The position numbers and the translations under genes were made by a program. The notes beneath the pieces are model-generated. The model did no database searches, was not told where the DNA came from, and worked only from the letters and a program-made list of their open reading frames with translations. Below, piece after piece: positions 6,991-12,875 of a stretch of 15,359 nucleotides of DNA. The DNA lies in the NCBI GenBank assembly GCA_021815525.1, contig JAKAGN010000018.1, forward strand, positions 1 to 15,359, given 5' to 3'. The first letter of the stretch is position 1; every line of letters starts with the position of its first letter. The stretch comes from Deltaproteobacteria bacterium. Its GTDB lineage: Bacteria; Desulfobacterota; Desulfobacteria; Desulfobacterales; Desulfatibacillaceae.

Positions 6991-8145
6991 ATGAACGAAC
7001 CGGAAAAAGCGCTGGATTTCAGATGGATAGGGGATGTTCCCAGCCCCTCCTACGTCATCGACCTGGGGCTTCTGGCGGAAAACCTCGCGGTCCTCGACGG
7101 CGTGCAAAAGGCCGCGGGCGTAAAGATTCTACTGGCGCTGAAATGCTTCGCCGCCTTCTCGACCTTCCCGCTTCTCCGCGGCGTCCTCTCGGGAGTGTGC
7201 GCCAGCGGGCTTTTCGAGGCCCGGCTCGGCCGCGAGGAGTTCGGCGGCGAGGTCCACGCCGGGGCCCCGGCCTTCCGGGAGGAGGAGTTCGGCGAGCTTC
7301 TCTCGTACTGCCACACCGTGACCTTCAACTCCTTTGCCCAGTGGGAGCGCTACCGGGGCCGCGCGGCGGGGAAGGTCCACTGCGGCATACGGGTCAATCC
7401 CGAGCACTCCGAGGTCAAGACCGCCATCTACGATCCCTGCGGGCCCTTCTCCCGGCTCGGGGTCACCCGGAAAAACTTCAGGCCCGATCTTTTGGAGGGT
7501 ATCTCGGGCCTTCACTTCCACACCCTTTGCGAGCTTGACTCCGACTCCCTGGAGCGGACGCTTTCCGCCTTCGAGGAGAAGTTCGGCCATCTACTGCCGC
7601 GCATGGAATGGGTCAACATGGGCGGCGGCCACCACATCACCCGCCCGGGCTACGACATCGAGCGACTCGTCCGGGTCCTCCGGGGCTTCTCGGCCCGCCA
7701 CCCGCACCTTGCGCTCTACCTCGAGCCCGGAGAGGCCGTGGCCCTGAACGCGGGTTTTCTCGTGGCGAGCGTCCTCGACATCGTGGAAAACGGCATGGCC
7801 ATCGCCATCCTGGACACCTCGGCCGCGGCCCACATGCCGGACGTCCTGGAGATGCCCTACCGCCCGGCCGTGATCGGCGCGGGAACGCCCGGCGAGCACC
7901 TCCACACTTACCGGCTCGCCGGCATGACCTGCCTGGCCGGCGACGTCATGGGCGACTACTCCTTCAAGAGGCCCCTTGCGGTGGGCGACCGGATCGTCTT
8001 CACCGACATGGCCATCTACTCCATGGTGAAGAACAACACCTTCAACGGCATCGGCCTTCCGTCCATCGTGCTCCGGCGCGCGGACGGCAGCCTCTCGGAG
8101 ATTCGGCGCTTCTCCTACGAGGATTTCCGGAATCGCCTTTCCTGA
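6991..8145 (+). CDS. nspC: Carboxynorspermidine decarboxylase
   Basis: A 384-residue PLP enzyme of the alanine-racemase-fold decarboxylases, removing CO2 from carboxynorspermidine or carboxyspermidine to give (nor)spermidine. The PLP lysine is expected at Lys51 (LLALKCF). Typical NspC segments follow: CASGLFEARLG (70-80), LHFHTLCE (174-181), GGGHHITRPGYD (211-222), LEPGEAV (244-250) and the C-terminal CLAGDVMGDYSF with Cys314 and Asp318. The length matches the family. It starts 3 nt after the preceding stop, so translation is probably coupled. Together with the dehydrogenase at 4746 it completes the alternative spermidine pathway that does not use S-adenosylmethionine decarboxylase. Confidence 0.94.
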   Translation: MNEPEKALDFRWIGDVPSPSYVIDLGLLAENLAVLDGVQKAAGVKILLALKCFAAFSTFPLLRGVLSGVCASGLFEARLGREEFGGEVHAGAPAFREEEFGELLSYCHTVTFNSFAQWERYRGRAAGKVHCGIRVNPEHSEVKTAIYDPCGPFSRLGVTRKNFRPDLLEGISGLHFHTLCELDSDSLERTLSAFEEKFGHLLPRMEWVNMGGGHHITRPGYDIERLVRVLRGFSARHPHLALYLEPGEAVALNAGFLVASVLDIVENGMAIAILDTSAAAHMPDVLEMPYRPAVIGAGTPGEHLHTYRLAGMTCLAGDVMGDYSFKRPLAVGDRIVFTDMAIYSMVKNNTFNGIGLPSIVLRRADGSLSEIRRFSYEDFRNRLS

Positions 8146-8159
8146 CTCCGCAGCGCCAC

Positions 8160-8191
8160 AAAAAAGAGCCGTGAGGGGACCTTTATCACGG
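8160..8191 (-). terminator. Hairpin with A-run after nspC (terminator-like)
   Basis: CCGTGA (8169-8174) pairs with TCACGG (8186-8191). Six A's lie on its left (8160-8165), so in the minus direction it has the form of an intrinsic terminator. No minus-strand gene ends here. A second overlapping inverted repeat, CCGTG..CACGG within 8193-8208, follows, so on the plus strand the region may also form alternative hairpins at the end of the polyamine operon. Confidence 0.35.
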
Positions 8192-8364
8192 GCCGTGTGA
8201 TTTCACGGGCTTCGTGGAAATTGGATCGCCCGGAGCAAGTTTTCCTGTTGTACAGCGCCGTGCGACATGCTATGTAAGGCGACAATCTTCGATCAGGCCT
8301 TTTTCCCCGGATTTTCACCCATGTCTTGCCGCTCCCAAAATTTCCGAGCGTGAAGGAGGAAAGC

Positions 8365-9096
8365 ATGACCGTAAAACTCATGAAGCGCGCCATCGTCGTC
8401 CTGGCCGTAGCATCCCTCGTGGCTTGCGTGGCTCATCAGCCCAACCCCGCCTTCAAGCCCGTGGACCTTTCCCCCAAGGCCAAGAGCGGCGAAATCGTGC
8501 GCAAGGCCGACAACTTCATGATCATCATGGATTCGTCCCAGTCCATGGCGGGCTCGGAGGTGTTCAAGGGCGAAAGCCGCTTCGACAGGGCCTGGGACAT
8601 CGTGGCCCGCATCAACGAGACCCTCCCCAACGTGGGCTTCATGGCCGCCCTGCGCTCGGCCGGCACCACCATCTGCCCCTTCGGCCGCAACAAGTCCAGG
8701 CTCTTTTTCGGCCCGGCCCGCTGGGACCGCGAGGACTTCAAGGAAGCCATGGAGAACGCCATATTCTCCAAGGGCCGCACGCCGCTGGCCGACGCCATCG
8801 CCAAGAGCGCGTCCGACTTGAGTTACGCCAAGGGCGCGGTGGCGGTCATAATCATCTCCGACGGCATGAACAACATCGGCGACCCCGTGGCCGCGGCCAA
8901 GAAGATGAAGGCCGCCTTCGGCGACCGCCTTTGCATCAGCGCCATCCAGATCGGCAGCGAGCCGGCCGGTAAAAGGCTTCTCTCCTCCATCGTGGAAATC
9001 GGCGGCTGCGGAACTCTGGAGTCCGAGGAGAACCTCGTCGCGGCCGACGGCGTGGCGGACTTCGTGCAGAAGGTCTTCTTCTCGCCGGCCGGCTAA
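8365..9096 (+). CDS. von Willebrand factor A domain lipoprotein
   Basis: A 243-residue protein with a lipoprotein signal (lipobox LVAC, Cys21) and one vWA domain (about 50-240). The metal-ion-dependent adhesion site is intact: DSSQS (Asp56, Ser58, Ser60), Thr139 in GRTPLADAI and Asp166 in IISDGMNN. Such domains bind protein partners through a bound divalent metal. The start at 8365 follows AAGGAGGA with ideal spacing; the upstream in-frame TTG is rejected. A 219-bp gap separates it from nspC, and a strong hairpin follows, so it may be a single-gene unit. No other domain is attached, although related periplasmic vWA proteins often carry an OmpA-like peptidoglycan-binding domain. Partner and role are unknown. 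Confidence 0.87.
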   Translation: MTVKLMKRAIVVLAVASLVACVAHQPNPAFKPVDLSPKAKSGEIVRKADNFMIIMDSSQSMAGSEVFKGESRFDRAWDIVARINETLPNVGFMAALRSAGTTICPFGRNKSRLFFGPARWDREDFKEAMENAIFSKGRTPLADAIAKSASDLSYAKGAVAVIIISDGMNNIGDPVAAAKKMKAAFGDRLCISAIQIGSEPAGKRLLSSIVEIGGCGTLESEENLVAADGVADFVQKVFFSPAG

Positions 9097-9144
9097 GGCT
9101 TTAAGGCCGCACGAAAAAAAAGCATCCGGCTCGCTCGCTCATTC

Positions 9145-9176
9145 GGGCGGACGGGGAGTTCGCTTCCCGCCCGCCC
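9145..9176 (+). terminator. Hairpin downstream of the vWA gene
   Basis: A 14-bp stem (9145-9158 with 9163-9176) has one mismatch, one G-T pair and a TTCG tetraloop. It lies 49 bases after the vWA stop and is followed by only a weak T-rich stretch (GTTTATC). It fits a terminator or a 3'-end stabiliser and separates the vWA gene from the next pair. Confidence 0.55.
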
Positions 9177-9253
9177 CGCCGTTTATCGCGCCCGTATCCG
9201 CGCGGCTGAAAATTTTTCGTCCCGTTTTTTCCATTCAACAAGGAGAGACAAAG

Positions 9254-9793
9254 ATGATGATCGCCAACACCGTGGCGAAATGGCGGCCAAGGGAAAAGCC
9301 CTTGAAGAAGTTCGTGGTGGCCTCGGCCTTCCTGGCCCTGGGAAGCGCCATGGAGACGGCCGCCATACTGGACAAGGACGTCAGAAACGAAGTCAAGACC
9401 TGGAAGGACCCGATGGTGGTGATGTTCGAGGTTCTCCCCAACGGCCCCTACATGGTCCTCGAAAAAAGAAACGGGCGACTGCGCTACCTCGGCATGAACA
9501 AGATGCCGGCGGATCTGGCCATCAGCTTCAAGACCCTCGAGGGGGCTTTCCTGGTCATGTCCGCCCAGATCGGCACCCCCCAGAGCTACGCCGAGCACCG
9601 GGCGACCTTGAAGGGCGACGTCTCGGCCGCCATGAGCCTCATCCGCTGCCTCAACATCGTCCAGGGCTACCTCTTTCCCAAGATCATATCCAAAAGGGTC
9701 TTGAAAAGGGTGCCGCCCATGAATCTTACGAAACACGCCATTCGGGCCGTGATCTACGCCCTGGGCGTTCCCTACGGATTACGCAGGCTGTGA
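9254..9793 (+). CDS. Conserved hypothetical protein, SCP2-like
   Basis: A 179-residue protein without a signal peptide, starting at tandem ATGs (9254, 9257) behind AAGGAGAG. Residues about 55-145 look like an SCP2 sterol-carrier-type lipid-binding domain (ADLAISFKTLEGAFLVMS, a QSYAEHRATLKGDVSAAM stretch, then YLFPKI). The match is from memory and moderate. No catalytic motif is visible. A short hydrophobic stretch at about 20-37 is followed by ETAAILDKDVRNEV. It ends 44 nt before the iron alcohol dehydrogenase, with a small GTGAC..GTCAC hairpin at its stop (9790-9805), so the two are probably one operon. A role in binding a hydrophobic substrate or product for the dehydrogenase is possible but is inference only. 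Confidence 0.72.
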   Translation: MMIANTVAKWRPREKPLKKFVVASAFLALGSAMETAAILDKDVRNEVKTWKDPMVVMFEVLPNGPYMVLEKRNGRLRYLGMNKMPADLAISFKTLEGAFLVMSAQIGTPQSYAEHRATLKGDVSAAMSLIRCLNIVQGYLFPKIISKRVLKRVPPMNLTKHAIRAVIYALGVPYGLRRL

Positions 9794-9837
9794 CGCTTTT
9801 GTCACGGCGCGACACCCTTCAACGCACGGAGGATTAA

Positions 9838-11028
9838 ATGGTTCCGATTCCTTCCTATTACGAGTTCCAGAATCCCGTCAAAGTCATCGCCGGGAAGGTG
9901 GCCGTCGACAACGTTGCATACGAGCTGGACCAGCTGGGCGCCAAGCGTCCCCTCGTCATCACCGACAAGGGCGTGGTGGCGGCCGGGCTTCTCCAGGTGG
10001 TGGTGGACGGCTTCGCCGGAAGCGAAGTCGCCATAGGCGCCATCTTCGAGGACACCCCCCCCGACTCCTCCAACCACGTGGTGAACGCCGTGGCCAAGAT
10101 GTTCCGCGAGGCCGGGTGCGACTCCATCGTGGCGGTGGGCGGCGGCTCGGTTCTGGACACCGCCAAGGCCGTCAACATCCTGGCCGCCGAGGGCGGGGAC
10201 GACCTTCTGCAGTACATGGGCGCGGAAATCCTGAAGAAACCCTTGAAGCCCTTCATCGCCATCCCCACCACGGCGGGAACGGGCTCCGAGGTGACACTGG
10301 CGGCCATCATCGCCAACCCCGACAAGAACATCAAGATGGCCTTCACCTCCGCGCGGCTCTACCCCAACGTGGCCATCCTGGACCCCAGGATGACCCTCAC
10401 CATGCCGCCCAAGATCACCGCCGCCACCGGCATGGACGCCCTGACCCACGCGGTGGAGGCTTACTCCTGCAAGCAGAAGAACCCGCTCTCCGACGCCTAC
10501 GCAACGGCCGCCATCGCCATGATCCGGGACTACCTGCCCCGCGCCGTGGCCGACGGCTCCGACAAGGACGCCCGCTTCGCAATGGCCAACGCCTCGCTCC
10601 TGGCCGGGGTCTCCTTCTCCAACGCGATGGTGGGCGTGGTGCATTCCCTGGCCCACGCGGTGGGCGGCGTCTGCCACGTGCCCCACGGGGTGGGAAACGC
10701 CATCTTCCTTCCCATCGGCATGGAGTACAACATGGACGTGGTGGCCGACATCTACGCCGAGCTTCTGCTGCCGCTCGCCGGCCCGGACGTGTACCTCGCC
10801 ACCCCCCCGGAGCGCCGCGCCCAGAAGTCCGTGGACACCATAAAGGCCCTTAACCGCGAGCTTAACCGCCTCTCGGGGCTGCCCCTCACCCTGAAGGACG
10901 CGGGCGTGCCCAAAGGCAAGCTTGAGGACTGCGCCAAGGCCGCCATCAACGACGGCTCCCACACCTTCAATCCCAAGGAGCTGGAGTATAACGACGCCCT
11001 CTCTTTAATAAGAAAGGCTTACGAGTAA
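9838..11028 (+). CDS. Iron-containing alcohol dehydrogenase (group III)
   Basis: A 396-residue NAD(P)-dependent alcohol/aldehyde oxidoreductase. The nucleotide-binding GGGSVLDTAK is at 101-110 and IPTTAGTGSEVT at 142-153. The metal ligands expected from FucO-type enzymes are all present: Asp200 and His204 (GMDALTHAVEAY), His269 (VVHSLAHAVGG) and His283 (PHGVGNA). The length is typical for the family. The start at 9838 follows GGAGG. The substrate cannot be inferred; relatives act on ethanol, propanediol, butanol or longer alcohols. It follows the SCP2-like gene by 44 nt. A terminator lies about 200 nt downstream, beyond a long imperfect palindrome. Confidence 0.93.
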   Translation: MVPIPSYYEFQNPVKVIAGKVAVDNVAYELDQLGAKRPLVITDKGVVAAGLLQVVVDGFAGSEVAIGAIFEDTPPDSSNHVVNAVAKMFREAGCDSIVAVGGGSVLDTAKAVNILAAEGGDDLLQYMGAEILKKPLKPFIAIPTTAGTGSEVTLAAIIANPDKNIKMAFTSARLYPNVAILDPRMTLTMPPKITAATGMDALTHAVEAYSCKQKNPLSDAYATAAIAMIRDYLPRAVADGSDKDARFAMANASLLAGVSFSNAMVGVVHSLAHAVGGVCHVPHGVGNAIFLPIGMEYNMDVVADIYAELLLPLAGPDVYLATPPERRAQKSVDTIKALNRELNRLSGLPLTLKDAGVPKGKLEDCAKAAINDGSHTFNPKELEYNDALSLIRKAYE

Positions 11029-11045
11029 AGCGCCCGTCTAAAAAC

Positions 11046-11139
11046 GCGATCTGCTGTGTTGCGCTTCAAAGCCAAGTTCGGTCACGTACAGAAAAGTACG
11101 CTCCCTCATTGGCTTCTCGCGCGCCTTGCGGCTCATCGC
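11046..11139. repeat. 94-bp imperfect palindrome
   Basis: The sequence mirrors itself about 11092/11093. GCGAT (11046) pairs with ATCGC (11135-11139), GCGC (11061) with GCGC (11119-11122, three to four bases off register), AAGCCAA (11069-11075) with TTGGCTT (11109-11115), and GTAC (11086) with GTAC (11096). It starts 18 bases after the alcohol dehydrogenase stop. It has no coding potential I trust. It looks like a non-autonomous intergenic repeat of the kind common in deltaproteobacteria, but copy number cannot be judged from one window. Confidence 0.6.
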
Positions 11140-11234
11140 TTGTGACCGGCCTGTCCAAATCGAGTTTCTCGACTGGCGGATGACGGCCCGATAACGGCCT
11201 GATAACGACCTGTTGAAAGACGGAAGATGAACGG

Positions 11235-11267
11235 AAGGGGGCCCGGCCGGAAGGCTTGCCCCCTTTT
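11235..11267 (+). terminator. Rho-independent terminator
   Basis: AAGGGGGC (11235-11242) and GCCCCCTT (11258-11265) form an 8-bp stem with a 15-nt loop, followed by TTGTTTTATTT. This is a good intrinsic terminator for the alcohol dehydrogenase transcript. The next 100 bases (11268-11370) show nothing recognisable before repeat copy A. Confidence 0.75.
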
Positions 11268-11370
11268 GTTTTATTTGTGACGGGGCTTTGCTGTGCAATG
11301 TGGCAGATAGCTGGGATTTTGAAAAATGGATAAACCACAAGATGTTGCTGCCTCGGAGCCTGCAAGGATT

Positions 11371-11516
11371 GGGTGGCCCAGGCAACTAGTTGCCGGGCTC
11401 CGTTGGACAATAGGTTTTTAACCTCGTTTCAATAGGCTGGCCGCTGCCAACCTTGGAACGCTTCCAAGACCTATTACGCTCCGCGCCCTGGCAACGAGTT
11501 GCCAGGGCCACCCACG
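11371..11516. repeat. REP/BIME-like repeat, copy A
   Basis: A 146-bp unit about 92% identical to copy B (about a dozen differences by hand alignment). The left hairpin GGCAACT-AGTTGCC lies at 11381-11394. The right hairpin GCCCTGGCAAC-GA-GTTGCCAGGGC (11-bp perfect arms) lies at 11485-11508. Both hairpins are flanked on their outer side by GGGTGGCC, so they form two units in opposite orientation. The core between them adds AGGTT-TTT-AACCT and CTTGGAA-CGC-TTCCAAG hairpins, implying the unit is highly foldable. Confidence 0.85.
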
Positions 11517-11553
11517 CTTACGCCATTGGGGCTGTCAGTGGCACCCGGGGGGG

Positions 11554-11590
11554 AAAAAACACTAAGGCCGCCACCGGGTTACCGGGGCGG
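11554..11590 (-). terminator. Possible terminator of the GIY-YIG gene
   Basis: On the minus strand, CCGCC-CCGG..CCGG-GGCGG (11590-11568) forms a hairpin with a 4-nt loop and one bulged base. It is followed 8 nt later by six T's (11559-11554). It lies about 85 bases past the nuclease stop. The gap between stem and T-run is longer than usual. Confidence 0.4.
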
Positions 11591-11673
11591 TATTGGACTC
11601 GGCGCGGTTGTCCGAGACCACCTCCGCCTTGCGTCCATTTTCGCATCTATCAAGTTGAGCCTAACCCAATCCC

Positions 11674-12072
11674 TTATTTGCGTTTCTTGGCTGCAATCCT
11701 TCCGCCCCCTCCGATATTTTTATTACCTTTCGGGGTGTGCTGGGCGATTTTGGCTTTTTCGTGATTGCGCCGCGCTTGCTGGCCGAATCTCCTGTCGGCC
11801 GGTTTCCACTCGAAGTCGTGAGTCTCCCGCGACCAGGGCGCGGAACTTTTTTCATGCTGTCTTTTTCTCCTCATAAGATCGGCAGACTCACCGATATATT
11901 CTATCTCGCCGCTCTGCTTGTTTCTCCAGCGATATTCCCCGGGGGCGTGTGGAGGCTCGCCCTTTGAGGGCCTTCCAGGACGAAAGGGAGCCACGGTGCG
12001 TTGGACCGACAAGCCCTGGCTTGTAGCGCGAATGACAGCGGCTATCTGCTTTACTGCATTCCAAAACCCCAT
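11674..12072 (-). CDS. Small GIY-YIG nuclease
   Basis: A 132-residue single-domain GIY-YIG protein. GEY at 45-47 and YIG at 59-61 are the two halves of the signature. YIGESADLMRRKRQH supplies the catalytic Arg69 and His73, Glu105 in HEKAKI is the metal ligand, and Pro114..Asn117 (TPKGN) follows as in the family. All catalytic positions are kept, so an active DNA nicking or cutting enzyme is expected. Residues 1-43 are an unrecognised basic leader; no separate DNA-binding domain is present. The ATG at 12072 has AAGGA about 8 nt upstream and overlaps the end of the upstream reading frame by 22 nt; a longer in-frame extension runs through repeat copy B and is rejected. Lying between two palindromic repeats, it may act on them, as RAYT proteins do on REPs; this is inference. 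Confidence 0.78.
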   Translation of the reverse strand: MGFWNAVKQIAAVIRATSQGLSVQRTVAPFRPGRPSKGEPPHAPGEYRWRNKQSGEIEYIGESADLMRRKRQHEKSSAPWSRETHDFEWKPADRRFGQQARRNHEKAKIAQHTPKGNKNIGGGGRIAAKKRK

Positions 12073-12848
12073 AATAATTCCTTTCGGATGGCAGGTTGGG
12101 TCGGGCTTCGTTTGGCCCAACCTGCGATTCGCGGGATGGCCCCGGCAACTTGTTGCCGGGCTCCGTTGGACAATAGGTTTTTGACCTCGTTTCGATAGGC
12201 TGGCCGCTGCCAACCCAGGAACGCCTCCAAGGCCTCTTGCGCTACGCGCCCTGGCAACGAGTTGCCAGGGCCACCCACGGTTCGCTGGAGCACCCAGGAT
12301 AGCCCGCTTATACGCCTCCATATTGAAACTTTCAACGGCCTTGCTCCTGAGACAGACTTGAACGCTTCTGTGTTAGTGATGAATTTCTCGAATTCATTCA
12401 GCTCATTTAGACCGCTACACCACTTGTTACCCTCGGGAATCTTCTCAAAGACTGGTGATGGCTGAAAATGAAAGGTGAAGGAGAGCTGTGTCATTCCCTC
12501 ATCATCATGAGCGCCTGCCTCTATGAACTGACGTGTTATGTCGCACTGGAAAGTAGGGCCTGTTCTATCAAAATCATAAATTCCCCATTGAAACAGAAGC
12601 ATATCACCGCCATCATTCAAATCGACGCCTTGCGCTCTGACATCCCGGTAGAAATCCAACATCAACCGAACGCCTTGTGCCAAGGTGAGGTCTGTTTTCG
12701 GTGTGCCTGATTGCTGGATACGCTCCTCTAATTTTATCTCGGCTTCTTGGGGCCTCATCGACTGTTTTAATGTGTTCCCGTCCGTCTTGGAATATGAAAT
12801 CAGGATAGTGAGTGTGGCTGCAACTAATAAGAATGAGATCGTTTTCAT
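12051..12848 (-). CDS. Unknown exported protein with repeat-derived C-terminus (probably disrupted)
   Basis: An open frame of 265 codons; the ATG at 12848 follows GGAGA with 4-nt spacing. Residues 1-24 form a signal-like hydrophobic segment. Residues about 45-180 look like a genuine globular domain (LTLAQGVRLMLDFYRDVRAQ, DMLLFQWGIYDF, CDITRQFIEAG, TQLSFTFHFQP) that I do not recognise. From residue 190 the frame enters repeat copy B, then the palindrome, and stops inside the GIY-YIG gene, so the last ~75 residues (VGGPGNSLPGRVA onward) are not original protein. Probably the 3' end was replaced by insertion of the repeat. Its G+C is visibly lower than its neighbours, suggesting foreign origin. 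The segment LISYSK looks like a lipobox in which Cys has become Tyr (TAT for TGT). A functional chimera is possible but less likely. Confidence 0.6.
   Translation of the reverse strand: MKTISFLLVAATLTILISYSKTDGNTLKQSMRPQEAEIKLEERIQQSGTPKTDLTLAQGVRLMLDFYRDVRAQGVDLNDGGDMLLFQWGIYDFDRTGPTFQCDITRQFIEAGAHDDEGMTQLSFTFHFQPSPVFEKIPEGNKWCSGLNELNEFEKFITNTEAFKSVSGARPLKVSIWRRISGLSWVLQRTVGGPGNSLPGRVAQEALEAFLGWQRPAYRNEVKNLLSNGARQQVAGAIPRIAGWAKRSPTQPAIRKELLWGFGMQ
12091..12125. repeat. Palindrome upstream of the GIY-YIG gene
   Basis: A perfect 10-bp inverted repeat, GCAGGTTGGG (12091-12100) and CCCAACCTGC (12116-12125), with a 15-nt loop. It sits 19-53 bases before the nuclease start and 8 bases from repeat copy B. 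The AGGTTGGG..CCCAACCT core resembles palindromes I recall as dispersed in many bacterial genomes. It could be an operator, another mobile palindrome, or the nuclease's recognition site. Confidence 0.7.
12133..12279. repeat. REP/BIME-like repeat, copy B
   Basis: A 147-bp unit in the same orientation as copy A. The left hairpin CCCGGCAAC-TT-GTTGCCGGG lies at 12141-12160, and the right hairpin GCCCTGGCAAC-GA-GTTGCCAGGGC at 12248-12271. The 11-bp arms of the right hairpin are identical in both copies, while the left hairpin differs by compensating or neutral changes (CAGG in A, CCGG in B). It ends in CCACCCACG, as copy A does; sequence outside this boundary is unrelated between copies. Confidence 0.85.
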
Positions 12849-12875
12849 AGTTCTCCATAATTGGCTGAAGGCACC

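Larger units (their letters stand above)
11371..12279. mobile_element. Putative composite element: two REP/BIME-like repeats around a GIY-YIG gene
   Basis: Two direct repeats (11371-11516 and 12133-12279) bracket a 616-bp interior carrying a GIY-YIG nuclease gene, a palindrome upstream of it and a terminator-like hairpin downstream. No DDE, serine or tyrosine recombinase is present and no target-site duplication is obvious. The whole may be one mobile unit, or a nuclease gene lying between independently inserted repeats. Lower G+C than the flanking genes and the disrupted neighbour at 12051-12848 support acquisition. Confidence 0.4.

Noticed and set aside
9802..10962. 386-codon minus-strand open frame opposite the alcohol dehydrogenase
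   Set aside because: Extremely Gly/His/Val-rich shadow of a well-supported plus-strand gene.
11038..11410. Two overlapping minus-strand open frames of about 115 codons
   Set aside because: They translate the palindrome, terminator and repeat A; the shared peptide SNGARQ also arises from repeat B, so it reflects repeat DNA rather than protein conservation. I found no convincing remainder of the disrupted gene here.
11371..12279. Classical insertion sequence with terminal inverted repeats
   Set aside because: The two 147-bp copies are direct, not inverted, and no transposase with DDE, HUH, serine or tyrosine motifs lies between them.
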